Shown here piece by piece: positions 15,628-22,759 of a DNA stretch of 44,753 bases. The notes under the pieces are model-generated. The model saw only the letters and a program-made list of their open reading frames with translations, made no database searches and had not been told where the DNA came from. The DNA lies in contig MHMM01000007.1 of NCBI GenBank assembly GCA_001821555.1, forward strand, positions 1-44,753, written 5' to 3'. Both the position numbers and the translations under genes were made by a program. The stretch is from Candidatus Nealsonbacteria bacterium RIFOXYB1_FULL_40_15 (GTDB taxonomy: Bacteria > Patescibacteriota > Minisyncoccia > Minisyncoccales > GWA2-38-27). Each line of letters opens with the position of its first letter. Position 1 is the first letter of the stretch.

Positions 15628-16662
15628 TTACCACCAGCAATCTTTCTCCTTTCTTTTCGCAGGCTCGGAAGGAAGCGATGCTTCTTGTTTCGCGACAAGA
15701 AGAATAACTCTCTTCAATTCTTCGGGTCCGCTATAAATATGGTATTGATTCTCAACTTTCCAGCCATCAGCGACAACCTTTTTGAGCGCCCTGGCTAAAC
15801 CTTCGTCCTCCCTGAAATGCGCCTCTAGGACGGCCCCCGTATCCCATTCTTTCATGGTGTATATAGTATACACGACGAGATCTTCTTGTCCGAGGATTGC
15901 TGTATTCAGGGTTTCTTCTTTGAGCCCTTCGCCTACCAGAGCGATTTTCAAATCCAAGGATTTGATTTGTTCTTCTAGAGAAGCCCTGGTCTGCTGGTGC
16001 AGATCCGCCACAAACCTTTCAGAAGGCATGGGCTCTTTGGGAAGCAGAGGATCCAGTCTTTTGGAATTGAACTCCTCTATCCCCGCCATCTTTTTATCCA
16101 GGGCCTTGATTTGTTCTTCCAGAGAAGCCCTTGTCTGTTGGTGCATTTTTTCTATATCAGGGACAATGATGGCAGACGAGGGCTGGTTCCCAATCTTATC
16201 AACCTTTTCGCCCAGAGCTTCAATCTGGGCTGACAAGGAAGACTTGATTTGGCTTTGCTCGGAAACAAGCTCCTTAAAAAGACTATGCTCTGCCAAAGAA
16301 GACTGGCGTTTTTGGAGATCCTCCGCCCGCTTTAATCTTTCGTCCAAGGATTTGATCCGCTCGACTAAGACATCTCTGTCAAAAGCCAATTCATCCTTAG
16401 CCCTTGTTTCAATTTTTTCCCTGATCTCGCCTGTATCCTCCCTTACTTCCTCCGCCACAGAATTCACATCAGTTAAGCGCCCCTCCACCCTTAAAAGGGC
16501 TCCAGAAATAGTGTCTAAGGCGTTTTCTAAATTGGCGCCCACAAACACGATCTTCCTCTTGATCAGGGTTTGCGGAACAGCAAGCAGGAGAATAAAAGCC
16601 AATCCCCCCGCCAGTATTCCGATGATAAGACCGAACAGACCATTTCCTTTTCTGGCATTCAT
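15628..16662 (-). CDS. Membrane-anchored coiled-coil protein with internal duplication
   Basis: I do not recognise the family. The 344-residue product has one N-terminal membrane helix (about residues 9-31), a long coiled-coil region (about 50-240) and a compact C-terminal part (about 255-330) ending CWW. Two copies of HQQTRASLEEQIK(A/S)LD occur about 50 residues apart, indicating a recent duplication of a coil segment. A clear AAGGAG lies 8 nt before the ATG, unlike most core genes here. Its topology would project the coil outward or into the cytoplasm; sequence alone does not say. Confidence 0.75.
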   Translation of the reverse strand: MNARKGNGLFGLIIGILAGGLAFILLLAVPQTLIKRKIVFVGANLENALDTISGALLRVEGRLTDVNSVAEEVREDTGEIREKIETRAKDELAFDRDVLVERIKSLDERLKRAEDLQKRQSSLAEHSLFKELVSEQSQIKSSLSAQIEALGEKVDKIGNQPSSAIIVPDIEKMHQQTRASLEEQIKALDKKMAGIEEFNSKRLDPLLPKEPMPSERFVADLHQQTRASLEEQIKSLDLKIALVGEGLKEETLNTAILGQEDLVVYTIYTMKEWDTGAVLEAHFREDEGLARALKKVVADGWKVENQYHIYSGPEELKRVILLVAKQEASLPSEPAKRKEKDCWW

Positions 16663-16732
16663 TGTTGTCTCTCCTTAAAAAAGATTGTAATGTGCCATTC
16701 TCTTTTTATCTTTTACAAGATTAAAAAATAAT

Positions 16733-16763
16733 TAAAAAACCGGCGCTTGGGCCGGCTTTTTTA
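16733..16763. terminator. Bidirectional terminator after the palindrome-rich gene
   Basis: CCGGC-gcttgg-GCCGG with an A run before and a T run after. It overlaps the stop codon region of the 277-residue gene. Confidence 0.85.
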
Positions 16764-17594
16764 TTCTTCTTCTTCGGGCTTTTTTAACAGAAGCATCTTC
16801 TGGATTTGCCCCATCTGTGCCATTACCACATTTATCTGTTTCTGGAGTTCCATCATAGTCTTCCTTGTCTCTTTTTCTTCTTTATAGCTTTCTAGTATAT
16901 CTTCTAGGTGCTCTTTAGTATATTTCCTTCCGTCTATCTCTATCATTTCAAGATCGACTCTATTCAACGCGGGCGGAGACGCCATAAACTCCGCCCTGAT
17001 CGGCTCTTCTTTTTGTCCATGGACAACACCATCCCCATCTATGGGCTGTCCATGGACAGATTCATTCTTGTCCATGGACAGATCTTCCGGCTTTGAAGAC
17101 GAAGCGTCCTTCAGCTCATCAAGCCAAGCAGAAGAAAGCTCCCAGTCAAACGACGAAAAACCAAGGATATTTTTTCTAACATTGACCTTTTTAAGCTTTC
17201 TTGTTTTTTGATATATTTCCTCTTGAGAACTTTTCCAATCCAGACCAAGGGGAATAAGGATCTCTCTTATCCTTCTCCTTAAAGTCTTTTCGGAAAGTCC
17301 GCTGTATTCAGCCGACTTGACCATGGACAAATACTCTTTCTGTCCATAGACAAGATCTTCCTTGTCCATGGACTGTCCATGGACAATCTCTTTCTGTCCA
17401 TGGACAAAATACGGTTGTCTACCCCCTTGTCCATGGACAAAACTGTTTTGTCTATGGACAACTTCAGTTTGTCCATGGACAACCCCTTCCCTGTCCATGG
17501 ACTGTCCATGGACAACTTCAGGTTGTCCATGGACAGTGTCTACCCCCTGTCTAGGGTCATCATAAAGATTATTCTTTAAGTTTTCGTTTTGCAT
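16761..17594 (-). CDS. HTH-containing protein encoded by a palindrome-filled gene
   Basis: The 277-residue protein has an N-terminal repeat region (about residues 18-90) in which VHGQ-type and SMDK-type tetrapeptides alternate. A putative helix-turn-helix follows (about 91-115, MVKSAEYSGLSEKTLRRRI), then a basic segment, two to three further repeat units (about 170-195), and a coiled-coil C-terminus (about 215-270). Each VHGQ (ten including variants) and each SMDK-type unit (four) is one copy of a DNA palindrome read in one of two frames. I recognise no family. A protein that binds its own gene, or a gene colonised by a palindromic repeat, would both fit. There is no clear Shine-Dalgarno. Confidence 0.75.
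   Translation of the reverse strand: MQNENLKNNLYDDPRQGVDTVHGQPEVVHGQSMDREGVVHGQTEVVHRQNSFVHGQGGRQPYFVHGQKEIVHGQSMDKEDLVYGQKEYLSMVKSAEYSGLSEKTLRRRIREILIPLGLDWKSSQEEIYQKTRKLKKVNVRKNILGFSSFDWELSSAWLDELKDASSSKPEDLSMDKNESVHGQPIDGDGVVHGQKEEPIRAEFMASPPALNRVDLEMIEIDGRKYTKEHLEDILESYKEEKETRKTMMELQKQINVVMAQMGQIQKMLLLKKPEEEE
17013..17536. repeat. Array of 14 copies of a 14-bp palindrome
   Basis: The consensus is TTGTCCATGGACAA, with CTGTCC and GGACAG end variants that are themselves symmetric. Sites start at 17013, 17046, 17069, 17317, 17340, 17362, 17373, 17394, 17427, 17448, 17469, 17491, 17502 and 17523. Two pairs overlap with an 11-bp offset, about one helical turn. Many neighbours are 21-22 bp apart, about two turns. 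Degenerate copies (TCTATGG, CCATAGA) are present. All lie within one coding frame. Confidence 0.95.
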
Positions 17595-17656
17595 TATTTT
17601 ATTTTATCCGCTTTCCTTCAACCCCGCAAGTGCAAAAACAATTTAGCTTGTTTAAA

Positions 17657-17694
17657 ATAAAAAGCGGCGTTTGGAAATTCCATAACACGCCGCC
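17657..17694 (-). terminator. Intrinsic terminator of the 144-residue gene
   Basis: On the minus strand GCGGCGT ... ACGCCGC is followed by TTTTTATTTT. Confidence 0.8.
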
Positions 17695-17724
17695 AACCTC
17701 CGGTGGATCGCAAGCGAACAACAG

Positions 17725-18159
17725 CTAACGATCCGGGATTGCCCAGACCGCCATAACGTGGTCTGGGAGTCCGGCCTGGGGGAGCTTCATCATCACTCTG
17801 TACCCGCTCCGATGAAGTGCGTCCAGCCCCTGGGAAAACTGCCAGTGCGGATCCTTGGGATCCTTGGCGACAATGTAGGTAACTCCTCTTTCCAGGACAA
17901 TCCAGCAGTTGTCCAATCGTTGGATTGATACACCTGGCGTCTCGTTGGGTTCGTCCCAAAAAGCCTTCCGCCTTGATAGATACTCTCTGGTTGCAGCCAT
18001 CCGACGAGGAAAAACGTCTGCTCCTGCTGTCGCTTGCTCTTTCGGGACCGATGGCTCCGGTTCGCCGCTAGGGCTGTCCCATATGCTTGGATGGGTGAAG
18101 AGGACGGTCGTGAATATCACGATCGCAACTGCAAGCGGAATAAAGGACCCTCTATTCAT
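17725..18159 (-). CDS. Small membrane-anchored hypothetical protein
   Basis: I place the start at MNRGSFIPLAV because AAGGAG lies 9 nt upstream of that ATG. The 144-residue product has one N-terminal hydrophobic segment (about residues 6-22), a P/E-rich linker, and a C-terminal half with IQRLDNCWIVLERGVTYIV and GLDALHRSGYRV. No family is recognised. The frame is GC-rich, with CGG, GCC and CTG codons unlike the flanking tsaE. It is driven by a near-consensus promoter whose -35 box lies in the end of tsaE, and its leader carries a 9-bp hairpin (AAAATCGCA/TGCGATTTT). Confidence 0.65.
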   Translation of the reverse strand: MNRGSFIPLAVAIVIFTTVLFTHPSIWDSPSGEPEPSVPKEQATAGADVFPRRMAATREYLSRRKAFWDEPNETPGVSIQRLDNCWIVLERGVTYIVAKDPKDPHWQFSQGLDALHRSGYRVMMKLPQAGLPDHVMAVWAIPDR

Positions 18160-18229
18160 CTCTATCTCCTTGTTCTGCAAAACATGTTGATTGAAAATCG
18201 CAACAGTGCGATTTTTATGTGCTACTTAC

Positions 18230-18258
18230 AGTATATCATAATTATTATGATATGTCAA
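18230..18258 (-). promoter_or_regulatory. Near-consensus promoter with a palindromic spacer
   Basis: TTGACA-N17-TATACT on the minus strand. The -35 box is formed by the last codons of tsaE. The spacer and box edges form the palindrome TATCATAATTATTATGATA (9-bp arms around one base), placed where a repressor would block polymerase. Confidence 0.85.
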
Positions 18259-18703
18259 TAACCCGAGTGTTTTTGTCTACGAATTTAAAGTTTATCCACC
18301 TTGTGTTTTTTGGCAAGGATTCCTTTATATTCTCTGCCCATTCTATAGCCACTATATTTTTGGGGTCGGAAATAATCTTTTCAAAACCCAAATCCAAGAT
18401 CTCTTTTGGCTTCTCTATTCTGTAGCAATCAAAATGATAAAATGAGCCTGGCTCATATGAGCCAGGCTCATTTTTGATTGGATATTTTTTGAAAATATTA
18501 AAAGTGGGGCTGGTTATTTTTTCTTTTATTCCAAGACCTGCCGCAAAGCCCTGCATAAAAGTGGTTTTCCCGCTACCAAGATCCCCCTTGAGAGCAAAAA
18601 CTAATGCTAAATCTTCAGGCAGGGGAGAGGCTATTATCTTTTTTGCCAAGCTTTTTGCTATCTTATGCGTTTCTTCCGCATTGCGAGTTATATATTTAAT
18701 CAT
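18245..18703 (-). CDS. tsaE: tRNA threonylcarbamoyladenosine biosynthesis ATPase TsaE
   Basis: TsaE supports TsaB/TsaD in making t6A37 on ANN-decoding tRNAs. The 152-residue product has Walker A GDLGSGKTT, the SPTFNI motif and FYHFDCYR. Between these lies PIKNEPGSYEPGS, a stretch encoded by a near-perfect DNA palindrome, where other TsaE proteins usually have a short loop. The downstream gene's promoter overlaps its last codons. No Shine-Dalgarno is visible. Confidence 0.93.
   Translation of the reverse strand: MIKYITRNAEETHKIAKSLAKKIIASPLPEDLALVFALKGDLGSGKTTFMQGFAAGLGIKEKITSPTFNIFKKYPIKNEPGSYEPGSFYHFDCYRIEKPKEILDLGFEKIISDPKNIVAIEWAENIKESLPKNTRWINFKFVDKNTRVIDIS
18427..18480. repeat. Palindromic element inside tsaE
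   Basis: The core is a perfect 36-bp palindrome (AAAATGAGCCTGGCTCAT and its complement). Outer arms CAATCAAAA/TTTTTGATTG extend it to about 54 nt with one TGAT bulge. It stays in frame and encodes NEPGSYEPGS in a loop of the protein. Confidence 0.92.
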
Positions 18704-18842
18704 AGCTGCAATTTACAATTTCTAATTTTTAAATAATTTCTAATAAATTATAAATTAGAAATTGAACATTTGACTTATGGCGTCTATTGATATAAATTGA
18801 ATTAATTAGTTAATAATAATACTTTTCAAACTTTTTAAAAGC

Positions 18843-20138
18843 ATGCTGGCTCCAGCAAGAATAACAGGAGAGGTGGTAATCCCAGAATCAATTGTTTTAG
18901 ATATTGAGAAAAAGGCAAAAAATATAGCGGAGTTTGGAAAGGAAATCGAATTTTCTTTAGACAAAAAAATCAGCCAACTGGTGGAAATTGTTTTAGCCGG
19001 AGCTGTTGCCTTAGGATCGTCCGATATCCATTTGGAGCCAGAAAAAGAAAAAGCCAAACTAAGATTGAGAATAGACGGAGTGCTCCAGGACGTAATCTTT
19101 TTGGACAAGAAATACTATTCGGCCCTCTCTTCAAGAATAAAATTACTTTCAAAGCTAAAGCTTAATGTTTCAGACAGGCCGCAGGATGGAAGGTTTTCTA
19201 TTTTGTTCAAAAGCACATCAATAGAAATAAGAACATCTTCTTTGCCTGCAGAAAACGGAGAATCTTTTGTCTTGAGAATACTGGATCCTAAAAGCTTGAT
19301 TGACGCAGACTCCCTCGGACTTAGAAAAGACCTTGCATTAGTATTCAGCCAGCAAATTAAAAGACCCAATGGGATGATTCTCGTCACCGGCCCCACCGGC
19401 TCCGGGAAAACAACCACTCTTTACGCCGTATTAAAAAAGCTTAACAGCCCGGATATAAAGATAATTACGATAGAAGATCCTATTGAATACCACCTTGACG
19501 GAATATCCCAAACCCAAGTTGACCCGAAAAAAGGATATGATTTTTCTTCGGGATTAAGATCTGTCATGAGACAAGACCCCGATGTTGTGCTGGTAGGGGA
19601 GATAAGAGATCTTGAGACTGCAAAAACAGCCATCCAGGCCGCCCTTACAGGACACTTGGTTTTGAGCACCCTTCATACCAATGACGCAGCTGGATCAATA
19701 GCCAGACTCCAGTCTTTGGGAGAAAACCCGGCAAACATAGCCCCTGCAATAAATATGGCGATTGGACAGAGATTAGTCCGAAAACTCTGCAAAAAATGCG
19801 CTGAATTAAAGAGCCCCGCAGAAGAAGATCTGAAAAAAATAAAGGCGGCGCTTAGAAATCTGCCCAAGGACGTGAAGCCACCTGAAATAAAAAAGCTTTA
19901 TTACCCTAAAGGATGCAGATATTGCGGAAATACAGGATATAAAGGAAGAATAGGCATATTTGAATTCTTTGTAATGGATTCTGATATGGAAAAGTTCATT
20001 CTTGCATCGCCTTCAATATCCGGCTTAAGAGAAAAGGCCGTTCAAAAAGGAATGGTTTTGATGAAACAAGACGGGTTCTTGAAGGTTTTAGAAGGAGAAA
20101 CGACAGTGGAAGAAGTTGAGAGGGCCGCAGGCCAATAA
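18843..20138 (+). CDS. PilB/GspE-type secretion ATPase, short N-terminus
   Basis: Such ATPases power type IV pilus or pseudopilus assembly. The 431-residue product has the SSDIHLEPE N2 motif, Walker A GPTGSGKTT, the Asp box (IEDPIEY), Walker B (DVVLVGEIRD), the His box (STLHTND) and a zinc site (CKKC ... CRYC). The long N1 domain of classical PilB is missing. No other pilus gene is adjacent; the ComEA-like gene lies 2.6 kb downstream on the same strand. The start has no Shine-Dalgarno. Confidence 0.92.
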   Translation: MLAPARITGEVVIPESIVLDIEKKAKNIAEFGKEIEFSLDKKISQLVEIVLAGAVALGSSDIHLEPEKEKAKLRLRIDGVLQDVIFLDKKYYSALSSRIKLLSKLKLNVSDRPQDGRFSILFKSTSIEIRTSSLPAENGESFVLRILDPKSLIDADSLGLRKDLALVFSQQIKRPNGMILVTGPTGSGKTTTLYAVLKKLNSPDIKIITIEDPIEYHLDGISQTQVDPKKGYDFSSGLRSVMRQDPDVVLVGEIRDLETAKTAIQAALTGHLVLSTLHTNDAAGSIARLQSLGENPANIAPAINMAIGQRLVRKLCKKCAELKSPAEEDLKKIKAALRNLPKDVKPPEIKKLYYPKGCRYCGNTGYKGRIGIFEFFVMDSDMEKFILASPSISGLREKAVQKGMVLMKQDGFLKVLEGETTVEEVERAAGQ

Positions 20139-20336
20139 AAAACCCCGCCCTCTATACTGAATAAATCAGATATGCTTAGAGGGCGGGGTAAACAGGCCTA
20201 GGGCTGGGGGGGGGAGAACTTTAGCTTTGGAACAAAAAGTTTAGAATGCTCTTGAGGTGTGGTTTCGCCTAAGCCAAACCATCCATCTGCAGAACAATCC
20301 AAGCCCCCGCAGCCCTAGACCTATTTTGACTTGAAC
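20136..20336 (-). ncRNA. Candidate 6S-like structured RNA
   Basis: The minus strand between the ATPase gene and ruvB has all the parts of an independent small RNA of about 200 nt. There is a promoter at 20343-20371 and a long closing helix between 20303-20322 and 20194-20213 (CTAGGGCTG pairs with CAGCCCTAG, GGGGG with CCCCC). Then come asymmetric internal loops, an apical hairpin GGTTT ... AAACC, and a strong terminator. A long irregular hairpin with a large asymmetric bubble is the architecture of 6S RNA. I do not recognise conserved 6S sequence, so the family is a guess; SRP RNA and tmRNA hallmarks are absent. Confidence 0.65.
20137..20188 (-). terminator. Terminator of the candidate small RNA
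   Basis: The hairpin CCCCGCCCTCT/AGAGGGCGGGG is followed on the minus strand by six Ts. On the plus strand no T run follows, so it serves minus-strand transcription. It overlaps the stop codon of the PilB-like gene. Confidence 0.85.
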
Positions 20337-20342
20337 TCGTCC

Positions 20343-20371
20343 ATTCTAACAAATTATATTGAAAATGTCAA
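20343..20371 (-). promoter_or_regulatory. Promoter of the candidate small RNA, overlapping the ruvB start
   Basis: TTGACA-N17-TAGAAT on the minus strand. The -35 box covers the first codons of ruvB, so transcription of the RNA may compete with ruvB expression. Confidence 0.82.
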
Positions 20372-21354
20372 GAGTTTTAGAAAAATCTTCAGAAAGCATT
20401 GATTCCGCCCTAAGGCCTAAGAACTGGGATGAATATTTCGGCCAAGAGAAAATAAAAAGAAATCTCCGGGTTATTATAGAGGCGGCTAAGAAAAGATCTG
20501 AATCAATAGAGCATATTTTGTTCTACGGCGGAAGCGGACTGGGAAAAACAACCATTTCCCAGATAATAGCAAGGGAGATGGGAAAGGAAATAAGGATAAT
20601 AGCAGGACCCACTCTTGAAAAAGTGGGGGATTTGGCTGCGATACTTACAAGTCTTTCTGAAGGAAGCATTCTTTTTATAGACGAATGCCACAGGATTAAC
20701 AGGGTTGTAGAAGAGTTTTTGTATCCTGCTATGGAAGATTTTAAGCTCCATTTAGTTTTAGGAAAGGGGCCTATGGCCAGAACCATGGATTTGGATCTGC
20801 CCAGATTCACCCTAATAGGAGCCACAACAAGATTGGCGATGTTATCGTCCCCTTTAAGAAATAGATTCGGAGCTGTTTTCCAGCTTGATTACTATAACAA
20901 AGAGGATATAGAAAAGATAATTGAAAGATCTGGCGGAATCCTAGGGATCGGAATAGAGAAACCCGCTCTTTCTATAATCGCCAGGTCTTCCCGCTTTACT
21001 CCGAGAGTAGCAAACCGCCTAGTTAAAAGAATAAGAGATTTTGCCCAGGTAGAAGGAAAAACTACGATTACGCTTGAGATGGCCGAGAAAAGCCTTGAAT
21101 TGCTTGAAATAGACAAAGTGGGGCTTGAGCCATCCGACAGGAAAATACTTTCTGCAATTATAGAAAAGTTTGAAGGGGGGCCGGTAGGCCTTCAAACTCT
21201 GTCGGCTTCCACCAACGAAGAAAAAGATGCGATTCTTGATATTTATGAACCATATCTTATGCAGATAGGATTTTTGGAAAGAACCCCGAAAGGAAGGACC
21301 GCCACAAAATCAGCTTATGAACATTTGGGGCTTATTCCCCCTAGATTGATATAA
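20365..21354 (+). CDS. ruvB: Holliday junction branch-migration ATPase RuvB
   Basis: RuvB is the hexameric motor of the RuvABC resolvasome. The product shows LRPKNWDEYFGQEKIK, Walker A GGSGLGKTT (usually GPPGLGKTT), Walker B LFIDECHR (usually DEIHR), sensor 1 LIGATTR and the C-terminal winged helix ending FLERTPKGRTAT. The ATG at 20365 is preferred over the in-frame TTG at 20359; neither has a Shine-Dalgarno. The start region is overlapped by the antisense promoter of the candidate RNA. Confidence 0.97.
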   Translation: MSRVLEKSSESIDSALRPKNWDEYFGQEKIKRNLRVIIEAAKKRSESIEHILFYGGSGLGKTTISQIIAREMGKEIRIIAGPTLEKVGDLAAILTSLSEGSILFIDECHRINRVVEEFLYPAMEDFKLHLVLGKGPMARTMDLDLPRFTLIGATTRLAMLSSPLRNRFGAVFQLDYYNKEDIEKIIERSGGILGIGIEKPALSIIARSSRFTPRVANRLVKRIRDFAQVEGKTTITLEMAEKSLELLEIDKVGLEPSDRKILSAIIEKFEGGPVGLQTLSASTNEEKDAILDIYEPYLMQIGFLERTPKGRTATKSAYEHLGLIPPRLI

Positions 21355-21368
21355 TTGCCCGAAACCCC

Positions 21369-21396
21369 TTGATCTTTTTTGAGTTCCGTGTATAAT
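21369..21396 (+). promoter_or_regulatory. Promoter of the RRM gene
   Basis: TTGATC-N16-TATAAT. It leaves a leader of about 95 nt before the RRM start, unusually long for this genome. Confidence 0.75.
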
Positions 21397-21402
21397 TAAA
21401 TA

Positions 21403-21500
21403 AATAGTAAGCGTCTTCTCGTCTTTGCTGCACCCTTGCAGGGATAAGCTAAAAGAGAAAGATAAATAGGTTGGCTTACTCCTTAACAATTTGCAAAAGT
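21403..21500 (+). promoter_or_regulatory. Structured 5' leader of the RRM gene
   Basis: The leader can close on itself through AGTAAGC/GCTTACT. Inside are a CTGC-accct-TGCAG-type hairpin and pairing TCTTCTC/GAGAAAGA. It ends just before the RRM gene, which suggests autoregulation by the RNA-binding product or a cold-responsive leader. This is inference from structure only. Confidence 0.5.
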
Positions 21501-21770
21501 ATGGCAAAGAAATTATATGTCGGAGGGCTGTCTTACAGCACCACCGAAGATTCTTTGAGAAACTACTTTTCTGAAGCAGGAACAGTTGAATCTGCCACTG
21601 TCATAATTGACAGACTTTCAGGCAGGTCCAAAGGATTCGGCTTTGTTGAAATGTCAACAGAGGAAGAGGCTCAGAAGGCAATTGAGACGTTCAATGGAAA
21701 AGAATTTGAAGGAAGAACGCTCACTGTCAATGAGGCTAAGCCTTTAGAGAAAAGAGAGTTCAGAAGATAA
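21501..21770 (+). CDS. Single-RRM RNA-binding protein
   Basis: The start is MAKKLYVGGLSY; ten further residues in the ORF track lie in the leader. The 89-residue protein is one RRM: RNP2 is LYVGGL and RNP1 is KGFGFVEM. A short basic tail follows. It resembles bacterial glycine-poor RRM proteins such as the cyanobacterial Rbp family, which bind RNA and are often cold-induced. The gene has its own promoter, long leader and terminator. Confidence 0.93.
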   Translation: MAKKLYVGGLSYSTTEDSLRNYFSEAGTVESATVIIDRLSGRSKGFGFVEMSTEEEAQKAIETFNGKEFEGRTLTVNEAKPLEKREFRR

Positions 21771-21776
21771 CCGATT

Positions 21777-21803
21777 CCCCGCTTTAAAAGGCGGGGTTTT
21801 GGT
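21777..21803 (+). terminator. Terminator of the RRM gene
   Basis: CCCCGC-tttaaaag-GCGGGG followed by TTTTGGTTTTT. Confidence 0.9.
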
Positions 21804-21877
21804 TTTTATGTTATAATAAACAAGATGTTTCGTACTATAATAAAAGGTCGCGTAATTAAATAATTAAATAATATATT

Positions 21878-22714
21878 ATGAAAAAAACAGTATTTTTCTT
21901 TCTGCTTCTGGCTATTCCTTTTTCAATCCAGGCCGTAACCACGGACGAGCCGGTTGGAGGAGATGTTGTTGTAACCCAGCTTCCCGAAACCGTTCAAAAT
22001 CTGAAACAAAGAATAGCGGACCTTCTTGCCCAAATAGCAGAGCTCCAGCAAAAAGTCGTTGAGATGAAAGGAGAAGTAAAGTCCCTTTCTCTTGAATTAA
22101 AAACCCAGCTTAAAGAAGGGTCTTCAGGAGAAGAGGTAAAACTTCTCCAGGAAGTTCTGGCTACAGATCCTGAAATTTATCCTGAAAATCTTATTACCGG
22201 ATACTTCGGATCCTTAACCAAAAGAGCGGTAAAAAGATTCCAGGAAAAAGCAGGACTGGAACAGGTCGGAAATGTCGGACCCAAAACTCTCTCTAAAATA
22301 AATGAGCTCCTTAAAGAAGGCGCGGGAAATTCAGGCAAAGTCCCTCCCGGGCTTCTTACGGCTCCCGGAATACAAAAAAAGCTCTCCAGAAGCTTTGAGG
22401 CTTGTGTCGCATCGGGAAACCCTGTTTCTGAAAGCTATCCCAGAACCTGTACTTTTGGGGGGAGAACATATACAGAAGACCACTGCGCAAGCGATTCAGG
22501 AAAAATAATGACCAAGGCAGATGCTGAAAAGATTGCAAAAGAAAGCGAGTGCGGAGACAGGCTTATGAACAGCTTTTCCTGCAATAAGACAACCTCAACT
22601 TATTGGGTAGATCTTAACTTAGAAAAAGAAGGTTGCAGCCCTGCCTGTGTCGTAGATATAGAAAATAAAACAGCGGAAATAAACTGGAGATGCACGGGAC
22701 TCTTGGTTCCGTAA
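21878..22714 (+). CDS. Secreted peptidoglycan-binding protein
   Basis: The 278-residue product has a signal peptide (about residues 1-19), a coiled-coil (about 38-75), a PG_binding_1 domain (about 80-145, with GEEVKLLQEVL, ITGYFGSLTKRAVKRFQEKAGL and VGPKTLSKIN) and a cysteine-containing C-terminal domain (about 165-278; nine Cys). The C-terminal part is not a family I can name. It probably attaches to the wall outside the membrane. It is a single-gene unit between two terminators, without a Shine-Dalgarno. Confidence 0.85.
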   Translation: MKKTVFFFLLLAIPFSIQAVTTDEPVGGDVVVTQLPETVQNLKQRIADLLAQIAELQQKVVEMKGEVKSLSLELKTQLKEGSSGEEVKLLQEVLATDPEIYPENLITGYFGSLTKRAVKRFQEKAGLEQVGNVGPKTLSKINELLKEGAGNSGKVPPGLLTAPGIQKKLSRSFEACVASGNPVSESYPRTCTFGGRTYTEDHCASDSGKIMTKADAEKIAKESECGDRLMNSFSCNKTTSTYWVDLNLEKEGCSPACVVDIENKTAEINWRCTGLLVP

Positions 22715-22722
22715 AACAAAGG

Positions 22723-22746
22723 TCGCCCCAAAAGGGCGATTTTTTG
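22723..22746 (+). terminator. Terminator after the peptidoglycan-binding gene
   Basis: TCGCCC-caaaa-GGGCGA followed by TTTTTTG. The next gene's -10 box begins 2 nt later. Confidence 0.9.
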
Positions 22747-22759
22747 TTATAATCTTCTA

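Noticed and set aside
17013-17536. CRISPR-like array
   Set aside because: Repeats are 14-bp palindromes with 7-21 bp or no spacers, inside an open reading frame, without cas genes.
17279-17579. ORFs with SMDK/CPWT repeats in other frames
   Set aside because: They arise because the palindrome is open in several frames on both strands; the 277-residue frame has the HTH and coiled-coil and is the real gene.
20136-20336. SRP RNA, tmRNA or RNase P RNA
   Set aside because: No GGAA apical loop of SRP RNA, no tRNA-like end or tag frame of tmRNA, and it is too short and without the conserved core of RNase P RNA.
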